From assembly GCF_000150275.1 (NCBI RefSeq), contig NW_002060952.1, positions 2,289,128-2,353,127 on the forward strand: DNA of 64,000 nt, written 5' to 3'. The position numbers and the translations under genes are program-made. The DNA comes from Trichoplax adhaerens. Taxonomy: Eukaryota > Placozoa > Uniplacotomia > Trichoplacea > Trichoplacidae. Shown one piece after another: positions 49,101 through 62,872 of this stretch; within the stretch, counting starts at the first letter, position 1; every line of letters begins with the position of its first letter. Under the pieces are notes generated by a model. That model worked only from the letters and a program-made list of their open reading frames with translations. It ran no database searches and was not told where the DNA came from.

Positions 49101-52100
49101 CTCATTCTAGTAATCATTTGTCCAAAACATTCTTAGAATTTTTGTTATAATATCGTTTGATGGTACTTTACTAAAATGGAAATAGTATAAGCTATTCTGA
49201 TCAAACAATCCTTTAGGTTGTAGATTATGATAGATAAAAGATAGGGTTACAAGTCTACTGTCTGCAATAGATTTATTTCTGGACTTAATAAATCACTCAT
49301 GGATTATTTAACCGACGATAAAGGATACAATCTAATTTAATAAACGCTATTTTTATGATTGTGTCTCTCCTTCGTGACTACACAATATTTTAGACTAGTT
49401 AGTGGATAAATGAATTATAAAATGCTGTTATTCTTTTTTTTCTTTACTATATTGATGTTTATCTGAAATTAAACTAAAAATTATTATTTATGTAAATACT
49501 TTCCTTTCTCCAATCATGCATCCTGTCACGTATTCAATTTCATTTTTTTAAATAAATTGATGACCTATTATTATACTGAAAATTTCTCTTTCATTCTTTT
49601 TCAAATGGCTTAGATGTAAGGCGAACATTAATTGGTCAAGTGATTGCAGGATTAACCTTCGCTCTTTTCGGTGGGCAGCCATTGATCATTCTGCTAACGA
49701 CAGCGCCGATCGCCTTGTATATGAAATGTAAGTTATATTAATATTGCTACTACTTTATAGTAGCAATTAAGCATCAATTTCCAAATATTAAAATAACACT
49801 TTAGAGTAGTAGTATTTCGCTTACTCTGATATTTGCTATATTGCTAGATTGGATAAGGTTATAGTAATCATTAAATCGTACTAAATACATGTATATGAAA
49901 TATACGCTACAGCCGTTGTTGCTTATATTCTAACATAGTACCGTATTTTGCCTACTCTGATATTAAAATTCCATAAGATTGGATAAAGTTATAATGGCCA
50001 TCCAATCTTAACTTATCTTAACTTATGTGGGAAAAACGAGCTATAGTCAGATTTGTTAATATTTTTCCCTAACCTGATAATTACAACATGGATAGATTGG
50101 ACAAACTTGCAATAATTATGCAATCTTAGGTTTATTTACTGATATATTTGCTTTTAAATAGAATTTTTATAATACGAATATTAGAATTTTCATTGGCTAC
50201 TCAGCATTATATTTTATTATTAAGTGACCAGTTTCTGTGTCAAATTGGAGAGAATTCTAAGTTTTATTTCATCATATCCTTCATTTCTTCTCCACTGTAT
50301 TTAGTGATTTATGATATATGCGTCGAATTTGATATCGATTTTCGTGCAATGTATGCTTGTACTGGCATTTGGTGTTCTATCTATCTCATACTTTACTCCG
50401 TATTTAACGTTAGTTCTGTAATGAAATGGTCGACAAGGTCAGTAAAAATTCCAACATCTAATTATAGCTGTACTTGTAGATTTAAAATGCTGTAACCCTT
50501 ATTTTTTCTTACGTAAAAGACTTTTACTTAGTTTTTAAAATGCGAGAAAATATTTCCATAGCTTAAAGTTCTTATCAATGATGCATAAATCAAATTTCTA
50601 GATCCACTGTTGAAATCTTTTCCTTATTTGTGGCCATTACACTCGCAGTCGATGCATTTCGCGATTTATCAAATCGTAAGAATTTACGAATCTTTCCAAT
50701 TTTTTAATTATTGAAAATTCACCCTACTTGGTTACTCTATAATGATATTATTTAGCTGTAAGAAAAGTAATGCTTACTTTAGAATGCCTACGATATCCTT
50801 CAAATCTTCCAACTGCTCAGAGTTTATGTTCTATCGCAATACGATAACGAAATTATTTAGCTACTAGATAAATAACGCTTACTGTAATATAGTATAATAT
50901 GAGCACATTACTATAAGAGAGATAGACTAAATAAGATTAATAACTTAGCTTCACGATATTCCAAATCAACATGACTAATGCTGTAAAAATCGATATCGAC
51001 CCAATGCTAGAATTTCAAAAGAACTACTTCGGTCCTGGATGTAATAATTCTTTTGCTTCTATCAATGTTTCGGCAGCTTCGGATAATTTACTTGAATCTA
51101 TAGGTTCATTGAGCCTCTGTCGACGTGATAGTAGTTTGGTTTTCTTAATTTTAATGCTGGGTACAGTATGGCTTGGTATATATTTGCACAATTTTCGAAG
51201 AAGGTATCGTCTTAGATTTGGTGCTTGTATAACACTCTAAGAAGAAATTCTATACAATTTTGATTGCCATTCAGTTAATTAAGCGATTATTGAGAAATTC
51301 GCGATGGCAATACAGTATTTTATAGAGATTACAAAAATGAAAAATCATCAATCTTTCCTAATACTAGAATCAAGCGCTTTTAACTAGAGAAATTTAGCCT
51401 TACTTACACGCATTGTTATATTCTTCTTTTCCAGTCCTTTATTTGATGCAGATAAGAGAGAATTTCTCTCCGACTATTCTTTGGCTATATCGGTCTTAAT
51501 ATTTACTTTAGTCAAGTCGTTTGCTTTTAGTGAAATCAGAGGTGAGCTATATAGTTTTAATACCGATAGATCGTATTAGTTCAAATTACTTTTGAATATC
51601 AATATGAAAATAGGAATCTAAAATTTTTTATCGGTCTGCACACCATTTTTAATCAATCTATATAAATCAAACAAACAATTCTCTAGTACCAAATATAAGT
51701 ATATTCGACCTGTTGTAACCGAAATCACTATAGTTCTTTTGATTAACAATAATACATGCAGCTTAGATGCAATCAACGCTGCTAAAAATCCTTAGGAATA
51801 TATAATTTTAATGTATGAAATTTTATTTAAAACTTTCTTGGCCATTTCCGGACCAATTTATCCTGAATTCCATCCATGAAATGATAATATAGTTGAAGAA
51901 TTCAATTTTTACAACGATACGTTAATAACTGCACCTAACATGAAAAGTGTTACAGTTGCAAATGTTTTTGCTGCCATGGGACTTGGATTTCCACTTTCTT
52001 TACTCTTCTTCATGGATCTCAACATCACTAGTGGAATTATTAATAGCTCTACAAATAAGTAAGAGTTATGAAGTATTTCTAGCTAATAGGACCATAATTT

Positions 52101-53410
52101 AATGTTGCTTGTGACAATTTATACGAGATTCCATTTTTTGTAGTTTAAAGAAAGGCCCAGCATACCATTTTGACCTATTGGTTTTAGCTTTTATTAACCT
52201 TATGTTATCCATTATGGGTTTACCTTGGGTTCATGGAGGATTACCTCATTCTCCAATGCATGTGCGAGCACTTGCAGAAGTTGAGCAAAGAGTTGATCAA
52301 GGACGTATTCATGAAAAGTATGGCTTTACTAGTTTTCTAGCAGAAGCTATTTTTAAATCTAGCATAGAAGTGATACTGTAACTGTTTTTAAATTGTAATG
52401 CCTAACGATTAATTCACTATAAAGATTTAAGGAATACTTCAGCAATATCCATTAGATACAGCTAATAGTTCCATGATAGTAGATTAAAATAATTGGTACT
52501 TTTGCTTTACAATGCAACTTTAGAATAGATATCAAAACCTATTTAACTAAACTTAAATAAGTTATTGCATTATTATTAAATTTTTCTATGATTCTAATCA
52601 ACAGAATTACCAGAGTCAGAGAGACAAGAACAGCAGCTCTGCTATCTCATCTGCTGATTGCATTATCCTTTTTTTTATTATTGCCTATTCCTATTCAAAT
52701 GATCCCTCTGGGTGTATTAGATGGCCTCTTCCTTTATATGTCTCTGATTGGCACAAAAAACAATCAATTATTTGAACGTATTGCGCTATTAGTAACTGAA
52801 CAAGTAAGGCTCTTGCATAGCATCTCATTTGGTATCCAATTTATATTATAATTATGATATCATTATATATGCCAGAAGAAAATAAGACGTTATTAATCAA
52901 CATAAGCTATTTTTCTTTTCTCTAAATCTTAGGCTGCCTATCCTCCAGCACATTATATAAGGAGAGTGCCCCAACGAAAAATTCATATCTTTACTATAAC
53001 ACAAGTTCTTCAATTGGCCATTCTATGTACTGTTAGTTTTTCACCATTTAAATACTTGAAACTAATATTTCCAATCATCACCTTTGGTTTAGTCCCATTC
53101 AGGTAGTGTATATAATTAATGCTGAGTTCATTATGATTTATAGAAGATTGATATCGTATCACTTTAAAACTATCTCAAGATAGAGAGAATATAATGTAGT
53201 TTTTCTGTATTCAGGAGAGGGTAAAGCTGATCTCTCTTAATTGCTCTATTGTATAGCTGTGATTTAAATTTATGATAATGATCGACTATTGCTCTATGAC
53301 TAAGAAAATGAACCATTTTTTTTTCTAGATGGTTTGTTGTTCCAAAATTTGTCGAAAAGAAATACTTAGAAGCCCTAGATATTAACCTCGAGAAAACTAC
53401 AATGCAATAA
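46132..53410 (+). CDS. SLC4A11: SLC4A11-type membrane transporter
   Basis: Exons 46335-46596, 46728-46771, 47352-47559, 47917-48001, 48107-48230, 48343-48450, 48564-48647, 48768-48858, 48947-49069, 49614-49727, 50305-50437, 50602-50675, 51011-51203, 51435-51541, 51893-52058, 52144-52317, 52605-52803, 52933-53102 and 53329-53410 join in phase to 2541 nt (846 codons plus stop; human SLC4A11 is about 875-891). A tentative start exon, 46132-46152 (MRIEHGK), fits phase but has a weak GTAGGG donor. The cytoplasmic domain has [18 protein letters not shown] and [12 protein letters not shown]. The membrane domain has [58 protein letters not shown] and [12 protein letters not shown], all diagnostic of SLC4A11 rather than bicarbonate carriers. 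The family moves H+/OH-, NH3-coupled protons and water; borate transport is disputed. Confidence 0.93.
46930..47185. repeat. Diverged tandem repeat in an SLC4A11 intron
   Basis: Roughly four units share ATTATGAACTCATATCTAGA and CTAAATTGTTCATAAAATAG-like words, with spacing of about 60-110 bp, in the intron before the 47352 exon. Confidence 0.65.
49795..50125. repeat. Diverged ~125-bp repeat in an SLC4A11 intron
   Basis: Three copies share TTGCCTACTCTGATATT, TAGATTGGATAAAGTTATA and ATCCAATCTTA-like words, in the intron between the 49727 donor and the 50305 acceptor. Confidence 0.65.
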
Positions 53411-53770
53411 GTGCAAAAGCGGAAGCAAAAAATTTCTGATCGACAAACTTTCCATGCAAATCGGAAGTGAAATTACCGATTCATTCAATTTTGTCGAGAA
53501 GAAGTATCTAGTAGCTCTAGATACCAATCTACAGTAAAGTGCAATATAATTAGAACAAAAATGGAAGCAAGTAATGATTGATCAATCAAGTTTTCATACA
53601 AGAAGGAAGTGATATCAAGCATTGTACTAAAGCTTGTCCAAAAGGATTCTTTGAAAGTTCTAAATTTAGAGAAAACTGTAATGTAATACAACATAGGAGT
53701 AGAAGCAAGTAATGGCTAATTGACAAGTTTTCATACAAACAGAAAGCGATATTAACCGATGTAGGCAAAC
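53345..53770 (+). repeat. Terminal SLC4A11 exon with two decayed tandem copies
   Basis: The last exon and about 80 bp of its 3' flank (from AAATTTGTCGAAAAGAAATAC) recur about 145 bp downstream (AATTTTGTCGAGAAGAAGTA, 53488) and again at about 53633 (CTTGTCCAAAAGGATTCTTT). Each copy keeps the AGAAAACT/CTACAG.. segment, the GGAAGCAA word and the AAGTTTTCATACAA-like word. The second copy still reads FVEKKYLVALDTNLQ in the original frame and then stops; the third is clearly broken. A fourth trace may lie near 53945. Confidence 0.8.
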
Positions 53771-54975
53771 TAAATATAAGTTAAGAATATTCAAATATTG
53801 TATTATTGCAAGACTAGTTTGTGTAATTCCAATCCACTGAATTCTAGAAGGGTTCGGTGACGTCTTTAAATTCAAGATAATATATTTATTTAACCCAAAA
53901 TTTGATGCAATATCGTTTAGAACATGATTAAGTTGCGCTACTAACACAAAAGTAGGAAGCAATCGAAGGTAGATACAGTTAATATAGTATCTACTGCCAT
54001 CTTAATAATAGTCTACCTAATTGGATATATATGTATAGTGTATATATATATTCATATAAGCGTATATAAGCTAAAACTATTGGCGTGATATATACGACCA
54101 GATACAATTACTCAAGTAAAGTCAATCAAAGTTGTAATGAAATGCAATTTTTCAATATCTTGCGTCTTGTAACTAAATAACAATCCTCATTAAAATGAAG
54201 TATAAACTTATCAAAGCACTATTGATGCCGTAGTTGCACACATATAAGGTATATATTTCCTACTGTCGATATTGATTTTTCCATGTTATTCATAGTACTA
54301 TAATAACGAATAAATTAAAGTTAAATTGGTGTTTATTTTTACTAAACTATCTATTTCAAAATGTTACTACTGTCATCGATACTACCTTTGCATTATGTCC
54401 TATTAAATTGAAAGCTAGGCAATATATTCATGCATAAATATAAGATTCTTATACCAAATTAGCATTTGTTATCTGTATTGGCAGAAATACTGTAGTTCTA
54501 TATGCTAGCTTATTCCAATTTTTTTAACACAGTTTAAATGGGATTGATTATTATCACCAAAAATGAAGAGTGATAATATCGCTATCCATAAGTTCAAAGA
54601 CGTTATATAAATTAGTTCATCGCTATATCCTATGATCTCCTATCTTGTAATGTGCATACTGCTATGAAAAAAATATTCCAAATGATGAGACATGATGATA
54701 AATAATAAATTAATGTACAAAACAAAGTCATTTTCCTTATTTTTTCGAGTCATATCAAGGATTTAACGTGGCTATGTTTGGTTCTACTAATAGTATTATT
54801 ATAACACGGTATTTTAGAACCATTTCATAAGCAATTTAAGCTAGTTTCATACTTTAAAATTTCATCTACACTTGCAATTTTTGAAACTATTACGATCAAC
54901 CGCAAAGTACTGTAATCGTCTAAATAAAGTAAGATTGAATTGATGTTGATACCTTTAATTTTCTATGTTAATGAT
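53771..54975. other. AT-rich interval after SLC4A11
   Basis: No coding evidence. Includes a TATATA/GTATAG microsatellite-like patch near 54025-54075. Confidence 0.5.
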
Positions 54976-55960
54976 TGCAATTTTACGTATAATTTGTCTC
55001 GAATTCACACCTTAGTTAAAGAATTCTTTTACACCTATTATTTTTAATAATATAATGCAACTGATTATAACGTGGTCATTGGAGTGAAGCAAGGCAGATA
55101 AGTAAATATTACCCATATATGATCTGTATATTTGCTATATTTATGCTATTTTAAAAGTACTTTAACTTAAATTTATAATCCTAATTGAAAATTCGTTACT
55201 CATAACGTAAGTACAACCAACTATAATGTAACAATCTACATTAGGTGCTATTGAACTGATATTGATGTATAATAAATGCTTCATGTTAATGATGCCATTT
55301 GATATACAATTTTAGTGACATCTTAATTAAAAATTACGTTTGCACTTATTATTTACGGTAATAAGACGCAATCAATTATCACAGTAATTGAAATGAGATA
55401 ATATGGACAGTTTGCAAAATGACCGATTTCGCATCCGGTCCCGTTCATATACATATTTTGAGCTACATTACTAAGGTTACTTCGTAAGCGATTTGACTTA
55501 TATTTATAACTCTGATTTAAAATTTTTTCAGCTTGTTATTTATGAAGTTAACAAAATTCATTTTAATTAATGTAGATGTCTACACATTTAAGGTAATATA
55601 GAACTGATGTTAATGTGTATAGTAGTCTTAAGTTAATGATGTTATTTTGCGCATAATTTAGCTTACATTCACACTTTATTAATTAAAAAATTTCAGTTAC
55701 ACATATTATTTACTCTGATATGATGCAATCGATTACAGAGTAACTTAGTCATTAAAAAGAGATATGATAGATACGTAAATACGTATAGCTGATATATGAT
55801 ATGTACACTTAGCCACATTAATAATACCATTTCATTAATTAATATCAAATTTGGCAGAGATTTATATCTTTGAATGAAATATTTTATTCTCCTTAGTCTT
55901 TGTGAAATAATGCAATCAATTTAAATGAAGCAAGCAGATGACTTAATGATATCATTTAGA
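54976..55960. repeat. Strongly diverged ~320-350-bp tandem repeat
   Basis: Words close to TTACACCTATTATTTAC and AATGCAATCGATTATAACAG recur in register at about 55028, 55347 and 55697, with a partial trace near 55890. Flanking AATTTATAATTCTAATTGAAA-like words also keep spacing. Confidence 0.6.
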
Positions 55961-57814
55961 GATAAGCCGGCTTGAATGCTACAAATTGAAGGGATAATTA
56001 TAATGTTAACGAATTTTCAATAAGTGATGAGGTAATGCACTACGAATATACCTGCATTAAAATTTTTAATTCATATATTCAATGTTTACTGTAATCTGAC
56101 CTTCTGCATGAACGATGGGAGTCTAATTTTTAAATTAAAAAATTTAATAGTCTTTGTTACGAAATGACATACTCACATATTTCACCATTTATTAGAATAG
56201 AAAATTTAATAAAATTGATAACATCTGGTTAAATCATCAATTATTCTATGCTAGTGATGTCATTTCACACCTATTTTTTAAAATTTAGTCTTTATTTACC
56301 CCCAAAAGCCTGTATTCAATCCTAGGTACAAAGTACTTTATAGCCAAAGGGGTAATTTTAGCAATACGATATAATATTACTCGGAATGTACACTCTGTAA
56401 TGTTGAATCCTGGTAAAAACACCAGTAAGGATTTGCTAAAGTAGATTAGGAAATTATAGCCGGAATTCAAATCATTGTTGTTCGTTTAGCTCAAAAAATA
56501 CTATGAATAACTTTAGCAGTTTTTTATTTAGAATTTGTATTGTTCTATTTCGTAATGACAGCTAATGTCAAAGGTTAAACCAAATACGGTAAAGTTATCA
56601 GAAAGCGTTCTATCCTTGGAGGTATATTATTAAATATGCTTTGGGAAATCTGACTTGATTAATTAATTATCAGACCCAAAAAAGGTAATAAACGTTATGG
56701 TTAGACCTATTTTTACTGGTAATTATGAAAAAAATAACGTTATTGTCCAAGATACTAGCTTTTATCGTAACTTTTGAATAAAAGGAAACTACGCTATTAA
56801 TTGCATACTAAATTTAAAATACTATGTGATATCGGCGACATTAATTAGATTTAATTGTAATCCCCAACAGTAGCATGATCATTCATGACAAGAGAATGCG
56901 ATGGTGTGATAAATATCAACGGTAGCCAATGCTATTACACATCAGGTTTGTCGTGTACGAATATATACTGAAGTGATGATGTCATAAAATAGTTAACCTT
57001 TAACGTAAATTAAAGCAGCTGATGAATTAACAATACCTTAGTCATCGCATACCACTTCAAAATAGACATTTTTGATTCCCTTAGAATAAAAAATTTATAT
57101 AATATCAAATCAAAAATAATTACGTTTATTACTTCTTGAATAAAATAGAAAATTGTTCAAATTCCAGACAAAGTATGATCATATGATATTGCAAATCATT
57201 GTCATAGTCATAACTGAACAAATTTACGTTAATGATGAAGTCATTATGATAACAGATGCGCGTAAATAGCTAATGAGCCTCCCCGAAATACGCCATTTCT
57301 GTTTCCTGGATAAATTAGTCATACCTATTTACTGTGATACTGTTATTTAATTTTCTGTTATCTATTTCGGACCTCTCAACATTGCTATGTAAACGCCATG
57401 CGCTACAAAATTATAAAGTACGCGTCTAGATAACACTAATTCAAAATGAAGTCAAATATGCCTCTGCACCCAGTTCATATAAAGCACGGGATTATAGATC
57501 TTGAAAAAAGCATGACCTCGTCGTCAGAAAATGATTATGTTATGGTCTAACAGGAAGAATAGTCTATGTCACTGCAACATCATCATCTTAATCGATTAAT
57601 TACCATTAACTATGCATATCTATTTATGGATTCTTGAATACAATTATATTACGCATCATTAGCTGGCGTTTAATTTCTTCTTATTGTATATATCAAGGAA
57701 CTAATATAAAGTAAACAAAGTCTCACAGAATGTAATCATCTATAACGTGCATCTCTCAATTATCTCCTTGATAGATTGTATGATAAACATAAAGCATCCA
57801 GATGCTTGTAAAAT
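55961..57814. other. AT-rich interval without a recognised gene
   Basis: Frames are short and lack splice-consistent neighbours. The longest (56285-56470 -) has no recognisable motif. Confidence 0.5.
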
Positions 57815-58135
57815 CTATTGCAAATAAATTATGGATGATAGTCAACTTTTGGAAGACTTGCTGTGCCAACTCTTATTCTAATAGATAATGTGTTAAACTA
57901 CTTACTTCAATTACGATTTACTACCGAATACATCTTAGTATACAAAAATACACAGTCTATGTCGTTTTTACTTACTCATGATTAAAAATGTTTATAACAT
58001 CATCACAAGGGATCATGTTGATGTATTCTAAATAAATTACGGATGTTCGTCAACCTTTGAAAGGCTGGCTATGCTAATTCTTGCTCTAATAAGTAGTGAA
58101 TTGAAAGACTTATTCAACCATAATTTATTACAGCG
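57815..58135. repeat. Diverged direct repeat, two ~210-bp copies
   Basis: AAATAAATTATGGATGATAG followed by TCAACTTTTGGAAG at about 57822 matches AAATAAATTACGGATGTTCG followed by TCAACCTTTGAAAG at about 58031. Similarity continues for roughly 100 bp. Confidence 0.75.
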
Positions 58136-61100
58136 CCGAGCCCCTTATAGCACACATAAAGCTCAGCTTATGTCGCATTCTGTTCGCGAATAATTTACGA
58201 CGTTCTATGACATCATTGCATACATCATCATGTTGTTCTAATTCTATAAAAATAATATTAATACCTGCAAATAAGTGATAAAATTATCTATGACGTAAGC
58301 TTATATTAATTTAAAGTAATTTTCATCTTTGATGTAACGTATCATAATAAGATGTACATTACATTGCGCATAAATAGCATCAAAGCTACAGAATTAATAT
58401 TTGTATGATTTCATGTCTATTTCTTATATTTATGCAACCGTTACAAATATACGGTATATTCGCATTTGCTCTTTGGTTCTATTTTTAATAACGCACAGAC
58501 AACGAATGTTCTATAAACGAGCAACAAAATTTTTCATTAACAATTTCTAAACTTAATAACTAGCAAATTCTGTTCATTTGGCAATTTCCATCCCAATTCT
58601 ATACTATGACGTCATAGCTATAATTATACTCTATCGCGTAACTAGGCAACTAGCTGTATTTGTCTCCAGATTAGTCCGGGCATTCTTATGATCCCAAAAT
58701 ATTTACATCAAGTTATATAGCGTAGTCTAATGCCACCGGTAGATTACGATTCTTATTATTTTTAGTCTATGAGAACAGGTAAAGGGAAGTTCTGTTAATC
58801 TAATACCAACGATAGCGTAGCATTGCTTCTACGTAGATTTCTTATAAAGAAGAATATAGGAAGACCGTTTAATAAGTGATAGTATGCAATAGATTCTGCT
58901 AACCAATAAATAATATTGGAAGCATTCTGTCAAGCTAGGGCTTCAAATTTGAAATGAATGTTTTATTATCCAATAAAACTCATATTTACCACATTAAGCA
59001 ATAGGCCCGGCAAAGCCATCTTTGAACTTCTGCATAATCGACCAATAACCAACCAGTAGGTACACAAAGCTAGCAAACCCGGGATCTATCTTAAGAGGAT
59101 AGCGAGACTGGATCAGCACAGGGTCTATGTTGATAAAATAACCCCCTCAAAACGACAGTAAGGTAGCAGTTACAACATAGAATTAAACTGGAGATAGACT
59201 ATGGAATATAAAGATGTAAGCAGATTTGTTTTCATTTATACAAGCTAAAGCTTGATATTCGTGAAAGACTTTGACCTGTACCCTCTACTTCTACAAGTGT
59301 TTCGTCTAGGCCATATAAACAGGGCTACTATAATTTTGCAAACCTGAAAATTTTACCCTGTTTGACTAGGTCGATAATATGGAAGAAAAATTTAGACATT
59401 GCCAATCTATAGCCACAGATTGCTTTAAGTAACTCATTATACAGTACATACCTGGAATCTATAGCAGAAAATTCTACTGGCCGCTAAGATAAATATTGCT
59501 GCAGTAGAGGGCGTCTATCACTATTCCCAGTACTGTTGACATTGGCTTTCGTATTGGAAGATGAATTTATCACCTATAGAAATGTAGCTACAAGATCCAT
59601 TTAAAAACATACAAGCACAAATATACCATTAACGAAAGGTATAATTAAGAGCAACCCATTTTTATCCTGTGAAGATACATAATATGATTAAACGTTACAG
59701 AAGAGGCTATCAATACTACTATCGTAATCGATTCTAACTTGAGTCGGATTGAAGATCTTTTTTGATGGAAAATAGTATAAAAATCTAGATTATATTTGAT
59801 AATTTATATTACGATTGTACTACTGCGTAAAAATCCTTTATAGTTAAGAGTGTTGTATTTCTACTTCCTGGAAACACTCATCACAGTTACAAGCTGAATA
59901 TAAAGAACATTAAAAAGTCTTGAAAATTGTTCTCCTTTAAGAGCAAGATATACTACACTTTAAGAAGATTACACGATGATAGTGATTTGTATACGCTCTT
60001 AATGTTTAAGCGCGACTCTTATTTCTACTTTATCAGCATTTAGGAAGCTTAAATGTAATTGTTATTCAGTCCTTGTATTTAACAAACATTTGATGATGAC
60101 TTTCAATTAATCCTAACTGAGAAAGTAAATCAAAAATTTGATATTTTTAACAGAATGATCATTTTATATCTTGCAATAACCAGTAATCTTCAAATTATGT
60201 CAGCTAAAAGCTGATATATCTTGGAAAAAAGTCTCTTTTAACTTTACTCGACATTGATAATAATGCCATCCTTTGACTAATCTTTTAAAATTCATCAGCT
60301 TTATTAATCATTTTGTTGCAGTTATCATGTACACGTTAAAAACAAGTTGTTACTGGTGTAGTCATACATTGTTTGTAACCTTTTGCAGTCATCACCTGTA
60401 CTGGCTTAAAGGAAATTAATAATTTAGCAAATTCTTCCCAATGTTTAAATTTGCGCAGTAAAGCTTGTGTAATAAGTAAATGCAGTATAAGTAATTTATT
60501 CTTGAGCTAAGTAGATCGGAGTTATTCAATTCATTTAATTTTCCTTTAAAAACTTATACCGTACACGCATATTTAAGGCTAGTCTTTGTCAGTTTATTCT
60601 TCATAAAATTTTATGAGGGTATGCCTGGATGGTTTAAGTTCCAAAATACTGACATCTCTAAAAAATTAGGTGTACTAAAGTACAACCATACACTAGAGCC
60701 GTATAGTACACTACCAATATTTACAGTTATATGTACATTTTTCTTGGCAGATTATTCTATAGGATATAATGTAACTATTAACCTTAGTAAGGTACATAGC
60801 ACGCGTACAACTACTGTAAAATGGAATGAGTAATATTCAAAAATAATTGCAGATATCAAAAATTAAGTAAACCAAGGTATAGCTGTATGCTAGTGCCTTG
60901 TATAAAGATAAAACTGAAAGTTTACTCTAATCTTATCCTTCAAATAAGATAAATACGAGTTTGTCAAATAAAAATTGAGATGAAATTTACTTTATTAATC
61001 AGCTACGTAAATGCTATTATAAAATACTCTTGCATATTTATCAGATGTACCCGGAACAACTTATTGGTATATCCTCGTCTATTTATTATTTCATAAAGGA

Positions 61101-62582
61101 CTACGATAAAATCGATCATTAAGTAAGTTACTGTCAAATTAGTAATTTTCTGACCTAGTTAATAAATAATAAATAGCATGACATAGGTCTCTATCTACTA
61201 TGACGATTACTAGCATACTGGTAATTAAGGAGCACTTCGAGTTTCTATAACTTGAATTCAATCCAAAGAATTATTAACATTTAAAGTATTATCTACACGA
61301 TTAAGTTTCCCGTTTTGCTACTGTGTAAGAGCTAAATTTGGCCTGTTGGAAGTAATCAATGAATGAAGAGAAATAAATATTTAAAATATCAATCCGTCAG
61401 GGCTATTCAAAGACCGAGTTTTTTGTACTGCCATTCAGAATGCGTATTTTAGCTGTAGCACCGATTTAATTATGTTAACACAAGCAAAAAACTTTCTTTA
61501 TTGAAACTCTAAGCTAAAAAAAGGAATAATTATTTTCATAATCATAGTTACAGTAGTCGTCAAACTACTTATAAGCTAGACTATGAAACTACTATCTTTT
61601 GTTGCTAGAATCTTTGTTTAGTCACTGGTTGTAGTTACGACAAGAATTATTTGCAAGGCTATTGAAGTTGAATTATGTGGATAGATAATAAGCATAATTG
61701 CCAACGTATAACTTCTATCTTATTTTAAAAGATCTCAAGGACCAATCGATGTTTAATGATTGAATGTTATTGTTCAGTGTGATGGAGACATACGAGTAAT
61801 ATAATAGTAGGTCGAAATACGTGATATAATAACGCGATATCTTCATTTTAAATGTTTTTATTGTTGATCGTCACAATCAACAATCATTCAACAATGAAGC
61901 CTTTCTTGAAAACCATCTTGACCGTTGGTAGCTAATGGCCCTAGTAATAATGATGATAGACTAATTGGCACACGTCTTTTCTATCAACACTATCCATTCC
62001 TTGATAGTTGGAGTCCGTCAAATCAATAGAAAATCCATCGAGTGCTTTTTTTCTGCATAGATTGAACAAGCTGGATCTAATTTAAATAGATAATCTATTG
62101 TCTTATCTATGATTATCTAAATTCCAAACAAAAGAGTGATAGTGAAGATGCTGCTGGATTGTCTGCTGGAGATGGACCCAAACAGTCTTCAATCAATCAA
62201 AAGGAAAAAAATAAGAATTAGTTTTATTATTGTCTGTACAGTCCATCATCGTAGTGCTGTTCAATCTATTAGCTACTTTTAACATCATTAATCTAGGCTG
62301 TAGTCTTCGATTTAATCTTGAATTGGGCAATCATTAATGCCAACTGGTTATCAATTAATCATTATTCGCCATTGAATATTCATAGACTGTCAATGCGAGA
62401 TTGCAATATCTTTCAACTTTGCGTCGATCAAGTACTGCTCAAGATAAGACGATCGATCAATGATTCAATTGCTTATCATTTGATAACGATGTGATAGAAT
62501 TCACTATCGTTTCGTCTTGCGACAGATTTTATTCAATCAATTAATTATTATTCTTGGCCAGAAGAAATTTTATTACTTTCAA
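58136..62582. other. AT-rich interval without a recognised gene
   Basis: About 4.4 kb. The frame at 60621-60833 (+) has no family resemblance. A small GC-richer patch near 59000-59160 has no coding signal that I can support. Confidence 0.45.
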
Positions 62583-62872
62583 ATGACTTATCCTTTCCAT
62601 TTAGTAGTAAAGCAAGGGCGAGCCTACTTGAATATTAGATGGGTTACAATTATTCTTGTCTTTCTCCATCTTGCAATACAGACTGAATCGGCAACTTCTC
62701 TTAAGACAGCACTATCTGATGTAAATGGAAAGTATAATCCAAAGGAGTCTCATCATCAGATTATTGGCCGGCAGTGTGATAGAAATAACCTGATCAACAA
62801 ACATGTTACTACCTTACAAATGTTGCTTAAACATCACTACAATTATTTAAGATGGACTTCAATTGGAAAAAT
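62583..62872 (+). CDS. Possible first exon of a secreted or membrane protein
   Basis: ATG at 62583 opens a 96-codon frame that reaches a strong donor (AAAAT|GTAAGT) with phase 2. Residues 18-36 form a hydrophobic segment (WVTIILVFLHLAIQTESA) suitable as a signal peptide or anchor. It is preceded by a basic stretch (VVKQGRAYLNIR) and followed by a polar region with HHQIIGRQCDRNN. The frame is open further upstream (to 62517) but without an ATG. The protein family is not recognised, and I could not place a second exon before 64000. Confidence 0.4.

Noticed and set aside
50971-51010. Apparent ATG start inside the SLC4A11 region
   Set aside because: The upstream in-frame sequence does not match the family. 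Using the acceptor at 51009-51010 restores phase and aligns without gaps to SLC4A11, so bases before 51011 are intron.
53485-53962. Minus-strand frames after SLC4A11
   Set aside because: Antisense to the decayed copies of the SLC4A11 terminal exon.
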